Origin: Sphingomonas sp. 28-63-12
GTDB lineage: Bacteria > Pseudomonadota > Alphaproteobacteria > Sphingomonadales > Sphingomonadaceae
Length of the DNA stretch: 64,000 bases
NCBI GenBank assembly: GCA_002281535.1
Contig: NCGD01000008.1
Coordinates: 62,001-126,000, forward strand
Direction: 5' to 3'
Shown: piece after piece, positions 36,020 to 45,535 of the stretch
Numbering within the stretch: the stretch's first letter is position 1
How the letters are laid out: each line of letters begins with the position of its first letter
Translations under genes and position numbers: made by a program
The notes under the pieces: model-generated
The model's database searches: none
Seen by the model: only the letters and a program-made list of their open reading frames with translations
What the model was told of the DNA's origin: nothing

Positions 36020-39000
36020 CTATCCCGTCACCGCCACAACATTATCGTCCGAGTTCCGATCGATATATTTGTTGTACGGATCGATCCCCGCAAAAGCCGG
36101 CTTTTTCTTCGAGATGATCGTGATCTTCTGCTCGCCCGATGCCACCGGACGGCGTTCGATCAGGTCGACATCCTTGGCACTGAACGCGCCGATGCCCGGC
36201 CGGGCATCGAACAGGCCGATATCGATCACGTCGCTCAGCGCCGCCTTGGTCTCCTTGCCCTTGCCATCGGCGTAGAATTTGTCGCCGGTGACGGTCAGCA
36301 CCGTCTGGTAACGGCCATCGGCCAGCTTGGTGACGGTCGCATCCTTGGTCTTCAGGTCCCAGATCGTGATCTTTTCGAACAGGTCGCTGATCAGCTGGCG
36401 CTCGCCCTCATTGCGCGCCAGAGATTTCAGACCATCGACCAGATCGAGCGAGCGGGCATAAGGCTGGCTCTTGAAGCGATATTTGTCGAGCAGGCCGCTG
36501 AGCATCTGGTTCATCCGCGCCTCGCCCAGCCGATCCTGGAGCAGATACATCACCAACGATCCCTTGCGGTAGTGGATATAGCCCTGATTTTCGACGCGCT
36601 CGAGCGGTAGTTCCTCGATCACTTCGCTGCCGCGCGCGCGCAGATAGCTGTCGAGCTCATATTTCAGGAAGCGGCGCATTTTGTCTTCGCCGTACAGGTG
36701 CTTCATCACCATCATCGCCGAATATTGCGCCATGGTTTCGACCAGCACCGTGCCGCCCTGCATGTCGGCGCTGGCGAGCTGGTGCGCCCAATATTGGTGC
36801 GCCAGTTCATGCGCGGTCACATAGGAAACGAAATCGATATTATTGGGGTCGCGCGTGTCGGCGATAAAGCCGATCCGCTCAGAATAAGGGATCGTTCCGC
36901 CAAATGCCTGCGCAAAGGTGGCATAGCCCGGAAATTCGACGATCCGCGCATAATCGAACTGATAGGGGCCGAAATTGGCGCGGTAATAATCAAGGCTCAG
37001 CTTCATCGCCTTGAGCATGCGATCGACATTATAGCCATGCTTGGGATCGTAGAAGACACTGGTGGTCACCCCGCCGCCGGCATCGGCCGACTTCTCCGCA
37101 TAGGCCGCCGACTGTACCGAAAAGAACGCCAGGATCGGCGCGGTCGAGACGAAATGCGCGGTGCGCCGGCCGCCGGCGATCACGTCGGACATTTTCTTGC
37201 CCGGGGCGATCGGCGTCTGGCCGGCATCGGTGGAGACGGTGATGTCCGAATGCACCCAATCGGCATTGATCAGATAATTGCGCTGCTGGGCTGAGATATC
37301 CTCCAGCTTGGCCATGCGCCGTTCGGCCGGCAGGCCATATTTGCGGCGCTTGACCCGGTCTTGCAGCAACTGATCGCGGCTCATGCCGATGATCGGGGTG
37401 AAATCGATATTGTTCAGGAAGGTGCCGTTTTCGACCATCTGGGTATCGTCACCCTGCGCGCGAAAGCCATGCTGCCAGCGCTCGGTCTTGAAGGCCAGGC
37501 TGGCCGCCGCGCCGGGCGCCATGGGTTGGGTGAAATGATAGATGCGGTAGCGGTTTTCCTTGTCGTCCATCGCGAGCGTCGCGCCCGGCACGCTGACATC
37601 GAGGATATTGAGGTTGCGGCTGGCAAAGCGGACATGCAGGTCGTTCACTGGTGCGCCGGTATCGTTGATCAGCAGGTAGCGGCCCGATGCCTCCATCCGC
37701 TTTTGCGCCGGGTAGAGATCGACCTTCAGCGCGATGTCGGTGGTCGAAGGCTGCTTCAGCGTTTCATATTTGAGATATTTCTTCTCGTAATTGGCCTGCT
37801 GCTTTTCGTTATCGTCGCGGGTGCGATAATCGTTGAGCACATTCATATTGTAGAAAATGAACGCGCCCGATGCCGCTGCCGTCAGCACCCCGATCCCGGC
37901 CAGCACGCCGGGCACGCCGTTGAGCCGGCTCGGTACGCGCCGCAGCCTGGCCGATAGCGATACCGCCGTGCCACGCCGCCACAGCAGATGCGCGAGCACC
38001 GCCAGGATCAGCGCTATCGCGCCCCAATAGAGCCGCAACCACCAGCCGGTTGCCCCGCCGATATTGTCACCGTTCATGTCCGACAGCTGGACGTTGCCGG
38101 TGCTGCCATAGGTGTAGAGCGGGTGTTCGAAACCGATATTGCCCAGCGTGATCGTGGCGACGAAATAGATCACCATGATCGCCCAGCCGATATATTTGTT
38201 GGGGCTGAGCGCCTGAACGAAGATCGCCAGGATCGCCAGCAGGATCATGTCGACAGTGGTCGGCACGATATACCAGGCGAAATAATGGCCGAGCGCAAGA
38301 TCGGTCTGGCCGCGGCTAAGCTGGATCAGCACCCCGGCGAGCATCGAGATCAGGATCGTCGCGAACAACACGCCGGAGACAGCCAGCACCTTGGGCACCA
38401 GATAGGCCCAATTGGGCAGCGACGTCGCGTCGATGATCTCGTGCATCTTGCGATCACGGTCGCGCCAGACCAGCTCGCCCGAATAATAGATCGCGATGAT
38501 GATCGGGATCAGCCCAAAGGCGCCGAACAGCACCTGGAGCACCGCAAAGGTCAGCGGCCGCGCCGGCGTGCCATAAAGCTCATTGGCAAAATACAGACCA
38601 CCGCCGGCGTTGAACAGGCCGACCAGCATCAGCACAAAAAAGGCGGGGCTTTTGAAAACCTGCGCCATTTCGAAGCGAACCCGCGCGATCATCCGGGCGG
38701 TCGCCGCCGCCTTGGGTCGCGTTGCCGGGAGCATGGCGACGATCAGCGGCGCGGTCGCAGCAAGCCTGGCTTCCTTCTTCGCCATCTTGGAGAGCTTACG
38801 CTTCGAAACGCCGCGCTCGGTAAAGCTGAACCGCGCATAGGCCAGCGCGAGTGCCCCCAGGGCAACACCAATCCAGACGACCCGATTGGCGATCAGCATG
38901 CCGGTCAGCGGCGGCGTCAGCGTATTTGATTCGGTCGCCGTCCAGTAGCGCGTGACGGTCGAAAAGGCGCCGATCCCGAACGGCTCCACATAGCCCGCCC

Positions 39001-39610
39001 ATTCCCGGAAATTGGGCTGGGTGCGGATGACGCTGTTGAAGACGACATAGATGACCAGGAAAACGATCACGCCGACATAGCTGTACATCATCGAACGCGT
39101 CATCGTCGCGACGGCGAAGAAAATGGCCGAGGTCAAAAAGACGTTGGGCAGCGCCAGAACGAAATAGGCATAGGCATAATCCGCCAGCCGGTTCGCGCCC
39201 AACGTTTCCGGATCGACCCAGGGCATGAACGAGCCGACCCACATCGCCAGCGGCACCGCGGCAAAAGCGACCACCGCTGCCACAAATGCGCCGAGAAAGC
39301 GCGCGAGCAGATAATCAAATTTGGTCACCCGGGTCGATCGGACCATCGGCCCGAAGCCGCTCTCGTCATCGCGCACGATCACATTGGCGACGAACGCCGT
39401 CGTCACGAACATGAAGAATAGCGACATGATCAAATGCGTCTGCGCGATCGCAAACGGGCTGTTCTTGTGGATATTGCCGCCGCTGCCGATCTGCACCTGC
39501 TGGATCGTCGCCGCGCCAAAGACGAGCAGGAAGAATAGGATCGAGACGACCCAGAAAACGGGGTTGCGGAACTGATAGCGCAGCTCGAACGCGGCGATCT
39601 TAGCGAACAT
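36020..39610 (-). CDS. ABC-2 type permease fused to M1 aminopeptidase
   Basis: 1196 residues from ATG 39610; the preceding frame overlaps the ATPase gene. The N-terminal ~600 residues hold two sets of membrane helices separated by a soluble stretch, a duplicated ABC-2 permease (FAKIAAFELRYQFRNPVFWVVSILFFLL; ARVRFEMAQVFKSPAFFVLMLVG). The C-terminal ~600 residues are an M1-family metallopeptidase with HELAH at 934-938 and the third zinc ligand Glu958 in TVLVETMAQYSA, 19 residues later. The peptidase would face the periplasm. The ATPase is the gene just upstream (13 bases apart), completing the transporter. The substrate is unknown. Confidence 0.92.
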   Translation of the reverse strand: MFAKIAAFELRYQFRNPVFWVVSILFFLLVFGAATIQQVQIGSGGNIHKNSPFAIAQTHLIMSLFFMFVTTAFVANVIVRDDESGFGPMVRSTRVTKFDYLLARFLGAFVAAVVAFAAVPLAMWVGSFMPWVDPETLGANRLADYAYAYFVLALPNVFLTSAIFFAVATMTRSMMYSYVGVIVFLVIYVVFNSVIRTQPNFREWAGYVEPFGIGAFSTVTRYWTATESNTLTPPLTGMLIANRVVWIGVALGALALAYARFSFTERGVSKRKLSKMAKKEARLAATAPLIVAMLPATRPKAAATARMIARVRFEMAQVFKSPAFFVLMLVGLFNAGGGLYFANELYGTPARPLTFAVLQVLFGAFGLIPIIIAIYYSGELVWRDRDRKMHEIIDATSLPNWAYLVPKVLAVSGVLFATILISMLAGVLIQLSRGQTDLALGHYFAWYIVPTTVDMILLAILAIFVQALSPNKYIGWAIMVIYFVATITLGNIGFEHPLYTYGSTGNVQLSDMNGDNIGGATGWWLRLYWGAIALILAVLAHLLWRRGTAVSLSARLRRVPSRLNGVPGVLAGIGVLTAAASGAFIFYNMNVLNDYRTRDDNEKQQANYEKKYLKYETLKQPSTTDIALKVDLYPAQKRMEASGRYLLINDTGAPVNDLHVRFASRNLNILDVSVPGATLAMDDKENRYRIYHFTQPMAPGAAASLAFKTERWQHGFRAQGDDTQMVENGTFLNNIDFTPIIGMSRDQLLQDRVKRRKYGLPAERRMAKLEDISAQQRNYLINADWVHSDITVSTDAGQTPIAPGKKMSDVIAGGRRTAHFVSTAPILAFFSVQSAAYAEKSADAGGGVTTSVFYDPKHGYNVDRMLKAMKLSLDYYRANFGPYQFDYARIVEFPGYATFAQAFGGTIPYSERIGFIADTRDPNNIDFVSYVTAHELAHQYWAHQLASADMQGGTVLVETMAQYSAMMVMKHLYGEDKMRRFLKYELDSYLRARGSEVIEELPLERVENQGYIHYRKGSLVMYLLQDRLGEARMNQMLSGLLDKYRFKSQPYARSLDLVDGLKSLARNEGERQLISDLFEKITIWDLKTKDATVTKLADGRYQTVLTVTGDKFYADGKGKETKAALSDVIDIGLFDARPGIGAFSAKDVDLIERRPVASGEQKITIISKKKPAFAGIDPYNKYIDRNSDDNVVAVTG

Positions 39611-39623
39611 CGGTGCGATCCCC

Positions 39624-40517
39624 TTATGCGGCTTGCGCGGCGGGGGCGCGGCGCGAACGCGCAAGCGTGGAGAAATAAACATCCTCCAGCCCGCCATCGA
39701 CGGCCGTGAAGCCGTTGCCAGGATCATTGTCCGACAAAATGTGAATGATCGTCCGGCCGGCGAACAGCCGGGTCGAGATCACCTCGTGGGCAGCGGCGAA
39801 ATCGGCCATTTGGTCGCGCTCGATGGTCTTGGCCCAGACGGTACCACGCGAACGCTCGATCAGGTCGAGTGGCGCGCCTTCCAGCTGGATTTTACCGCCG
39901 GCCAGCACCGCCATCCGCGGGCAGAGATCGGCAACGTCATCGACGATATGGGTCGACAGGATGATGACTACATTGTCGCCAATCTCGGCAAGCAGATTGA
40001 GGAAACGGTTGCGCTCCTCGGGATCGAGCCCGGCGGTCGGCTCGTCGACGATGATCAGCTCGGGGTTGCCGATCAGCGCCTGGGCGATGCCGAAGCGCTG
40101 GCGCATGCCGCCCGAAAAGCCGGCAATCGCCTTCTTACGGACAGTCCAGAGATTGGTCTGGTTGAGCAGCGTCTCGACCGTCTCCTTGCGCTCACGCGCC
40201 GAGGCCACCCCCTTCAGCACCGCCATGTGATCGAGCATGTCATAGGCCGAGACACGCGGATAAACGCCGAAATCCTGCGGCAGATAGCCAAGCTGCTGGC
40301 GAAGCTTTTCAGGATCGGCGATCACATCGATGTCACCGAAGCGGATGCTGCCCGATGTCGGGGTCTGCAGCGTCGCCACGGTGCGCATCAGCGTCGATTT
40401 GCCCGCGCCATTGGGGCCGAGCAGCCCGTACATGCCCTTGGGGATCGACAGGCTGACATCGTCGAGCGCGCGCGTGCCGTTGGCATAGACGTGCGTGACA
40501 TGGCTGAGTTCAAGCAT
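39624..40517 (-). CDS. ABC transporter ATPase (partner of permease-M1 fusion)
   Basis: 297 residues. Walker A GPNGAGKS, Q-loop YLPQDFGVYPRVSAYDML, signature FSGGMRQRFGIAQAL, Walker B LIIVDEPTAGLDP and STHIVDDVA are intact. QDFGVYP and the absence of a fused permease match the ATPases that pair with ABC-2/M1 permease fusions. The last ~80 residues form a small C-terminal regulatory domain. A GGGGGG-rich ribosome site precedes the ATG. It is 87 bases after the YCF48-like gene. Confidence 0.93.
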   Translation of the reverse strand: MLELSHVTHVYANGTRALDDVSLSIPKGMYGLLGPNGAGKSTLMRTVATLQTPTSGSIRFGDIDVIADPEKLRQQLGYLPQDFGVYPRVSAYDMLDHMAVLKGVASARERKETVETLLNQTNLWTVRKKAIAGFSGGMRQRFGIAQALIGNPELIIVDEPTAGLDPEERNRFLNLLAEIGDNVVIILSTHIVDDVADLCPRMAVLAGGKIQLEGAPLDLIERSRGTVWAKTIERDQMADFAAAHEVISTRLFAGRTIIHILSDNDPGNGFTAVDGGLEDVYFSTLARSRRAPAAQAA

Positions 40518-40604
40518 CTTTTCCCCCCTGGGCGGACCAAGCCGCCATCATAATCATGGTGTGTTAGTAGAGTAAAGCAGAATGATGGTGTCGCCGCGTC
40601 CTGA

Positions 40605-41717
40605 TCACGGATGCCAATCGAGCCGCTGGACTGCCGTGCCGATCGCATAGACGCGGGTGCCGGTTGGCGACTTCACGAAGCGGAACTTGTTGGCAGCCTT
40701 GGCGATCGGCGCGGGCACAAAGCTCTTGCCGCCATCCTTGGTCTCGAACCCGCCGACCGTGGTGCCGACCCAGCCGTGCTGCGCATCGACAAAACCGATG
40801 CCCAGCTCAACCGCCGCGCCATTGTCGACCAGCGGCAGCTCGACCCATGTCTTGCCGCCATCCACCGTCTTGACGATGTGTTTCTGCGTCGCTGCCTGAT
40901 CATAGCTCATCACCGTCGCATAGCCGGTGGTCGCATCGACGAACGATGCCTTCCAGATCAACTCGGCGGGGCGATCGCTTTGATAGACCTTGGCCCAGCT
41001 CTTGCCGCCATCGGTGGTGCGCAGGATCAGCGCATTACCGCTCGCCGCGTCGCGGCTGCTGGCGGCGAAGATCAGCCCGGTTTGTTCGTCAAGAAACTTG
41101 ATGTCCAGGATCATGCCCGCCGTGTCGCTCAAATCGGTCGCGGTCCAGGTCGCGCCGCCATCGACCGATCGAATCATCCCTGTCGGCCCGCCGACGCGGC
41201 CCGCTGCGGTGATGATCACCCGCGGCTCGAGCTTACCCTGATAGATGCGCTTGGTGCGCAGGATGTCGATCGAACATATCCCCGCCACCTTCACCCCGCC
41301 AATGTCGATCGGCGTCCAGGTTACCCCGCCGTCATCGGTGCGGTAGAGCGGCGTCGTGTCGGTCACGCCGGGATAATAACCGGTCCCGACATTGCCGACA
41401 TAACCGGTCTTGGCATCAACGAAGCCAACCGCGCGGATGAAGGTACCGGGCTTGCTCGCCACCTTGGTCCAGCTGTCGCCGCCGTCCTTGGTCGCGAACA
41501 GATCGCCCTTGCCGGTGCCGTACCAGCCATGCTGCGCATCGGCGAAACTGATATCGTCGCGCTTGCCCGCATAGGCCTCGGTCGGCAGCGTCTGCCAGGC
41601 CACCTGAATGGTTGGCGCCCCCACAACCGGGGGACTCGGCGCCTGCGCCATCGCCGCGCCGCTCATACCACCCAGCACCAGCGCGATCATGGCGTTGGTC
41701 AAACCTGATTTTGTCAT
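40605..41717 (-). CDS. Secreted YCF48/BNR-repeat beta-propeller protein
   Basis: 370 residues. A signal peptide (NAMIALVLGGMSGAAMAQA) is followed by repeated beta-propeller blades with the BNR/YCF48 pattern (S/A)xDGGxxW: ATKDGGDSWTKV, RTDDGGVTWTPI, RSVDGGATWTAT, RTTDGGKSWAKV, KTVDGGKTWVEL and ETKDGGKSFVP. Such propellers (Ycf48, sortilin-like) bind proteins or sugars; no catalytic residues are assured. It is the second gene of a unit starting with the small membrane protein and leading to the ABC ATPase, so it may be a periplasmic partner of the M1 fusion. Confidence 0.85.
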   Translation of the reverse strand: MTKSGLTNAMIALVLGGMSGAAMAQAPSPPVVGAPTIQVAWQTLPTEAYAGKRDDISFADAQHGWYGTGKGDLFATKDGGDSWTKVASKPGTFIRAVGFVDAKTGYVGNVGTGYYPGVTDTTPLYRTDDGGVTWTPIDIGGVKVAGICSIDILRTKRIYQGKLEPRVIITAAGRVGGPTGMIRSVDGGATWTATDLSDTAGMILDIKFLDEQTGLIFAASSRDAASGNALILRTTDGGKSWAKVYQSDRPAELIWKASFVDATTGYATVMSYDQAATQKHIVKTVDGGKTWVELPLVDNGAAVELGIGFVDAQHGWVGTTVGGFETKDGGKSFVPAPIAKAANKFRFVKSPTGTRVYAIGTAVQRLDWHP

Positions 41718-41741
41718 TCCCGCCCTCCCCGGCGCGATTGT

Positions 41742-41936
41742 TCAGCGCTTGGCGCAATCCTTGCCCTTGGCCGCGGCCGGCAACATCGTCAGCAACGACG
41801 GAGCGATGGCGATCAGGACGATACCGATCGTGCGATCGCCGCCGACGAAGCAGAGATAGAGCCCGATCAGCGCGACGAATCCCGCCGCGATTCCGATCAG
41901 CGTCGCCGCCATGCCTGCCGACATCCCATTCGCCAC
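41742..41936 (-). CDS. Small two-helix membrane protein
   Basis: 64 residues from GTG 41936, which has GGAGGG at 4-base spacing. The longer frame from ATG 42011 is rejected because that ATG falls on the -35 box of a good promoter (41988-42016). The peptide has two hydrophobic segments, MAATLIGIAAGFVALIGLYL and IGIVLIAIAPSLLTML, separated by GGDRT, and ends with a Lys-rich tail with one Cys. No family is recognised. It lies 24 bases upstream of the YCF48-like gene and appears to be the first gene of the M1/ABC operon. Confidence 0.7.
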   Translation of the reverse strand: MANGMSAGMAATLIGIAAGFVALIGLYLCFVGGDRTIGIVLIAIAPSLLTMLPAAAKGKDCAKR

Positions 41937-41987
41937 ATTTCCCTCCACGATGTCGTTTACCCATGACCAAATGTCAGGGTTGGGTGA

Positions 41988-42016
41988 CATATGCCCAAGA
42001 GTTGGATGCATGTCAA
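41988..42016 (-). promoter_or_regulatory. Sigma-70-like promoter for the M1/ABC unit
   Basis: On the minus strand TTGACA (complement of 42011-42016) is followed after exactly 17 bases by CATATG (complement of 41988-41993), which matches three of six consensus -10 positions. It stands ~55 bases upstream of the GTG at 41936. Confidence 0.55.
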
Positions 42017-42052
42017 GCGACCCTTACTATCGCCGCGAGATGCACCGGCGGC

Positions 42053-44047
42053 TCAGCTCTTGAAGCCGATCTTGCGGTGGGTGCCGTCGCAATAGGGCTT
42101 GTTGGCCGATCCGCCGCAGCGACACAGCCAGGTCGAGGTGACCCGGTCGAATGTCCGCCCGGTGCCCGCGCAGAGTTCCAGATTGCCGGTTACCGCCAGC
42201 GGCCCGTCCTGCTGCGGCTCGATCAGCAACGGGCCATCGCGCACCGCCAGCGGTTGCGACTCCTGGGTGGCGGGTTCGCCCGTCGCCTGGAAACCGATGC
42301 CGGTATGGCTGCCGTCGCAAAACGGCTTGTTCTTGGACGCGCCACAACGGCACAAGGTGGCGCGATACCCGATTTTCTCGCCCGCCAGCACCATATCGGC
42401 GCGCACGCCGATCGGGCCATTTTCGCGCAACTGCACCAGATTGACCGGCGGCGCCTGCTCTTCGGTCCCGCCATCGTGGCGACGATATTGGATCGCGCCC
42501 GACGGGCACATATGCGCCACCGTCACCAGCCCTTCGGTACTGGTCGCATCGGGATCGATCCACGGCCCTTCGACATTGGCCTTGAAGACCTTTGGCTGGC
42601 CTAGCACGCAATTGCGGGCATGGATGCAGCGATCACCGGCAAAGACCAGGTCGATCGCCGCGCCGGGAATGATCTCGGTGCCATCGGCCCGAATCACGGG
42701 CGCCGGCGGGGCGGCTGGCGCGGGCGCATCGGACATTGGCAACGGATCGCCCGTCTTCTGTGGAGTCATCACGGCCTCCATGGCTGGGGGAGTGGCAAGG
42801 GTCGCCGCCGCCAGGCGCGCGGCAAGGTTGTCGAGGCTGGCTGCGGTGCGCTCGGCAAGGTCGCCAAGTCCTTCCTGCTGGGCGGCCAATGACGTCGCCT
42901 TGGCAGCAATGTCGCGCATCCGTTCGACCAGCACCGCGATCGCGCCGGGCGTCGCCGGCAGCGCCGCCATCGACCGCATCGTCGCAAAGCTCAGGCCCGC
43001 CGTGCAGCCGGGATGATCGGGATTGGCGGGCAAACTGGTCAATTGCGCCGCCACCGGCGTGAGGAAGCGCATCAACTCGATCGCTGCGTCGATCAGCGCG
43101 CGCTGCGCCGCCGGATCGACCCCCGCATATCCAAGCGCCAGGCAGCGCACGCTGTGGTTATAGATGGCATTGCCGATATCGAGCAGGCTGGCCGCCGGCT
43201 CGGCGCTGATCCACATCTTGCCCTCGGGCAGCGGTGGCTTGCGCATCACCGGATTATGGGCGGCGGCGCGGCCCGGCCTGAAGCTCGGTCGCGCCTCCAG
43301 CAATGCCTGATATTCGGCCCGAATCGCCAGGAAGCGCTGGAAGTGCGATCCTTCCTCATCGGGATGCGCGCCCTCGCCCTGCCGAACGATTGCCTCGATC
43401 GCCTGACAGGCGGTCTTCACGCAGCGCACCACCGTCAGATTGGGCAGGTGCACCACCGACGGGCTGAGCTGGTGGGCCGCATCGCCGACGAACAAGGCGT
43501 CTTCGCCCAGCGTATCGGCAAGCCCGCGAATCCCGTCCTCGATCGCGCGGTACAGCGCGCCCACCGTCGCATAGTCCATCGTGGCCGACATCAGCCGGCC
43601 GGTGGCCAGCGCCCGCGTATAACTGCGCTCCGGCGCAAAGCCGTCGCCATCGGCGATATCCAAATTCTCGGGCCGTTCGAGGAAGATGAAGTGATCGAGC
43701 GTTTCGACATTGAATGGCGCCAGCTTCACGACCACGCCAGCCGGGTGATAGCCCGGCGCAATGGGGAAATTCTGCCGCCCGAAATGGGCGGGTGCGCCAA
43801 GCGCCGACAGGATGTTGGAGACAATGGCCAGGTGCGCCATCTCCTCGATCGCGACGTCGAGGATCTCACTGCGCCAGCGCTGGATCGCGGCCAGTTCGGT
43901 ACCGGTTAGATCCTCGTCGAGCGATTCCTTCAGGCTGAACATCGCGTAGAGATAGCAGCACATCAGATTGTGCTCGATCTCGGCCGCCTCGGCCAGCACG
44001 CCCCATAATTGCTCACGCGTCGCGGGAACGGGATGCAGATCGGCCAT
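42053..44047 (-). CDS. Ferritin-like / 4Fe-4S mono-cluster / double CDGSH fusion protein
   Basis: 664 residues. Residues 1-~330 form a ferritin-like domain of the VioB type, with EAAEIEHNLMCCYLYAMFSLK, IEEMAHLAIVSNILSALGAPAHFGR and a late HNxxVRCLALGY motif. Residues ~400-450 are a Pro/Ala linker. A divergent small ferredoxin-like (Fer4_19 type) unit follows with Cys474, Cys480 and Cys514 in CIHARNCVLGQPKVF and VAHMCPSGAI. Two CDGSH iron-sulfur domains close the protein: Cys566/568/577 with His581 and Cys642/644/653 with His657 (CRCGxSxNKPFCDGSH pattern). No signal peptide is seen, so it is cytoplasmic. The combination suggests a di-iron oxidase-like domain with attached electron-transfer centres. 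The reaction is unknown. Confidence 0.87.
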   Translation of the reverse strand: MADLHPVPATREQLWGVLAEAAEIEHNLMCCYLYAMFSLKESLDEDLTGTELAAIQRWRSEILDVAIEEMAHLAIVSNILSALGAPAHFGRQNFPIAPGYHPAGVVVKLAPFNVETLDHFIFLERPENLDIADGDGFAPERSYTRALATGRLMSATMDYATVGALYRAIEDGIRGLADTLGEDALFVGDAAHQLSPSVVHLPNLTVVRCVKTACQAIEAIVRQGEGAHPDEEGSHFQRFLAIRAEYQALLEARPSFRPGRAAAHNPVMRKPPLPEGKMWISAEPAASLLDIGNAIYNHSVRCLALGYAGVDPAAQRALIDAAIELMRFLTPVAAQLTSLPANPDHPGCTAGLSFATMRSMAALPATPGAIAVLVERMRDIAAKATSLAAQQEGLGDLAERTAASLDNLAARLAAATLATPPAMEAVMTPQKTGDPLPMSDAPAPAAPPAPVIRADGTEIIPGAAIDLVFAGDRCIHARNCVLGQPKVFKANVEGPWIDPDATSTEGLVTVAHMCPSGAIQYRRHDGGTEEQAPPVNLVQLRENGPIGVRADMVLAGEKIGYRATLCRCGASKNKPFCDGSHTGIGFQATGEPATQESQPLAVRDGPLLIEPQQDGPLAVTGNLELCAGTGRTFDRVTSTWLCRCGGSANKPYCDGTHRKIGFKS

Positions 44048-44065
44048 GAAAATTACATCTTTCGG

Positions 44066-45535
44066 CTAGGGTTTTGCAGGTGAAGCGGGGCGACGCTCGG
44101 GGGCCGGCGCATCTTGCCAGCCGCCGCCCAGCGCCTTGAACAGACTGATCTGCGCATCCGCCACCGCCGCATCGGCCTGTGCGCGCGCAGCACGGGCATT
44201 GGCGCGATCACGCTCGGCGTCGATCAGCTGAAAGAAATTGTCGGCACCATTGTCGAAGCGCAGGCGTGACAGTCGGGCTGCCTCGCTGCTCGACGCTTCC
44301 GCCCTGACCAGCGCGGAATCACGATCGAGCGCCCCGGCATAGCGGGCCAGTGCTTGCTCGGTCTCGCGCAACGCGGTCAGCACCGCGCCGTCAAAGCGGG
44401 CGAGCGCCGCATCGGCCCCGGCCTTGGCCTGCCGCACCCGGGCACGGGCAACCGTCTGGTTGGGCAGGCTCCACGAAATCAGCGGCCCGATCGAGTAATT
44501 GACCGATGTCGGCTTGAACAACTGGCTGCCACGCGTGGCATTGAGGCCGATGCCGCCGGCCAGGGTGATCGATGGGTAGAGGTCGGCCACTGCCACACCG
44601 ATTCGCGCAGTATCGGCAGCCAGCGTGCGCTCGGCAGCGCGGACATCGGGCCGGCGCGCGAGCAGCGCGGCGCCGTCGCCGGCAGGAATCACGATATTGA
44701 GCTGCGGGGGGCGCGTGCAGCGCGCCGCATCGGTATCGATCTCGGCCGGCGGTCGCCCGGTCAGCGTTGCCAGCGCATAGAGCGCGGCGCGCTGCTCGGC
44801 CTCGAACCCCGGCAGCTGCGCCTGCGTCTGCGCAAGCAGCACGTCGGCCCGCTCGACATCGCGCCGCGTGCCACGACCGGCGTCGAACAACGTCTGCGTC
44901 AAGCCCATCGTCTTTCGCTGGAGGTCGACCGTCTCGCGCGCTACCGCCAGCTGCGCCGCGTTCGAACAGGCCGTGACATAGGCACTCGCTGTCTCTGCCG
45001 CCACCGACACCCGCGCGGCATCGAGCTGTGCCGCCGATGCCTCGACATCGCCACGTCCGGCCTCGATCGCCCGGGTCACGCCACCGAACAGGTCGATTTC
45101 ATACGATACGTCAAAGCCAAGTTTGAACAAGTCGAACTGAAAAGTTTGCGGCTTGGCAGCACTGCCGCCGAACGCCGCCGAATTGGCGCTGTTCCCCTGC
45201 TCTCGCTGATAGGAAGATGACAGGCCCGTGGTGGGCAGCCGTGCGCCCTTTTGCTCGGACAGTACTGCCCGCGCCCGCATCAGATTGGCGGCGGCTGCGC
45301 GAATATCGGTATTATGAGCGAGCGCATCCTGGACCAGCCGATCGAGCACCGGGTCCTGATACAGCTGCCACCAATGATCGGGCAGGCTGGCGGCATTGGC
45401 CGCGCTTTGCGCCCGCGCCGCCTCGATCAACGCGCCGGTCGCTGCGGTGGGGGGCGCCGGCCGCTGATAATGCGGTCCGACGACACAGCCTGACAGCGCC
45501 ATCATCGCCAGCAAAACAAGGCTGCGTCGCTTCAT
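44066..45535 (-). CDS. RND efflux outer-membrane lipoprotein (NodT/OprM family)
   Basis: 489 residues from ATG 45535, overlapping the RND permease stop by 4 bases. A lipoprotein signal (LVLLAMMALSGC, lipobox Cys) is followed by PHYQRPAPPTA, typical of the family. Paired helical hairpin regions (e.g. DIRAAAANLMRARAVLSEQKG, SVAAETASAYVTACSNAAQLAVARETVDLQ) and the family strands GLSSSYQRE and PSITLAGGIGLNATRG are visible. It forms the outer-membrane exit duct of the tripartite pump. It is the last gene of the three-gene operon. Confidence 0.94.
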   Translation of the reverse strand: MKRRSLVLLAMMALSGCVVGPHYQRPAPPTAATGALIEAARAQSAANAASLPDHWWQLYQDPVLDRLVQDALAHNTDIRAAAANLMRARAVLSEQKGARLPTTGLSSSYQREQGNSANSAAFGGSAAKPQTFQFDLFKLGFDVSYEIDLFGGVTRAIEAGRGDVEASAAQLDAARVSVAAETASAYVTACSNAAQLAVARETVDLQRKTMGLTQTLFDAGRGTRRDVERADVLLAQTQAQLPGFEAEQRAALYALATLTGRPPAEIDTDAARCTRPPQLNIVIPAGDGAALLARRPDVRAAERTLAADTARIGVAVADLYPSITLAGGIGLNATRGSQLFKPTSVNYSIGPLISWSLPNQTVARARVRQAKAGADAALARFDGAVLTALRETEQALARYAGALDRDSALVRAEASSSEAARLSRLRFDNGADNFFQLIDAERDRANARAARAQADAAVADAQISLFKALGGGWQDAPAPERRPASPAKP

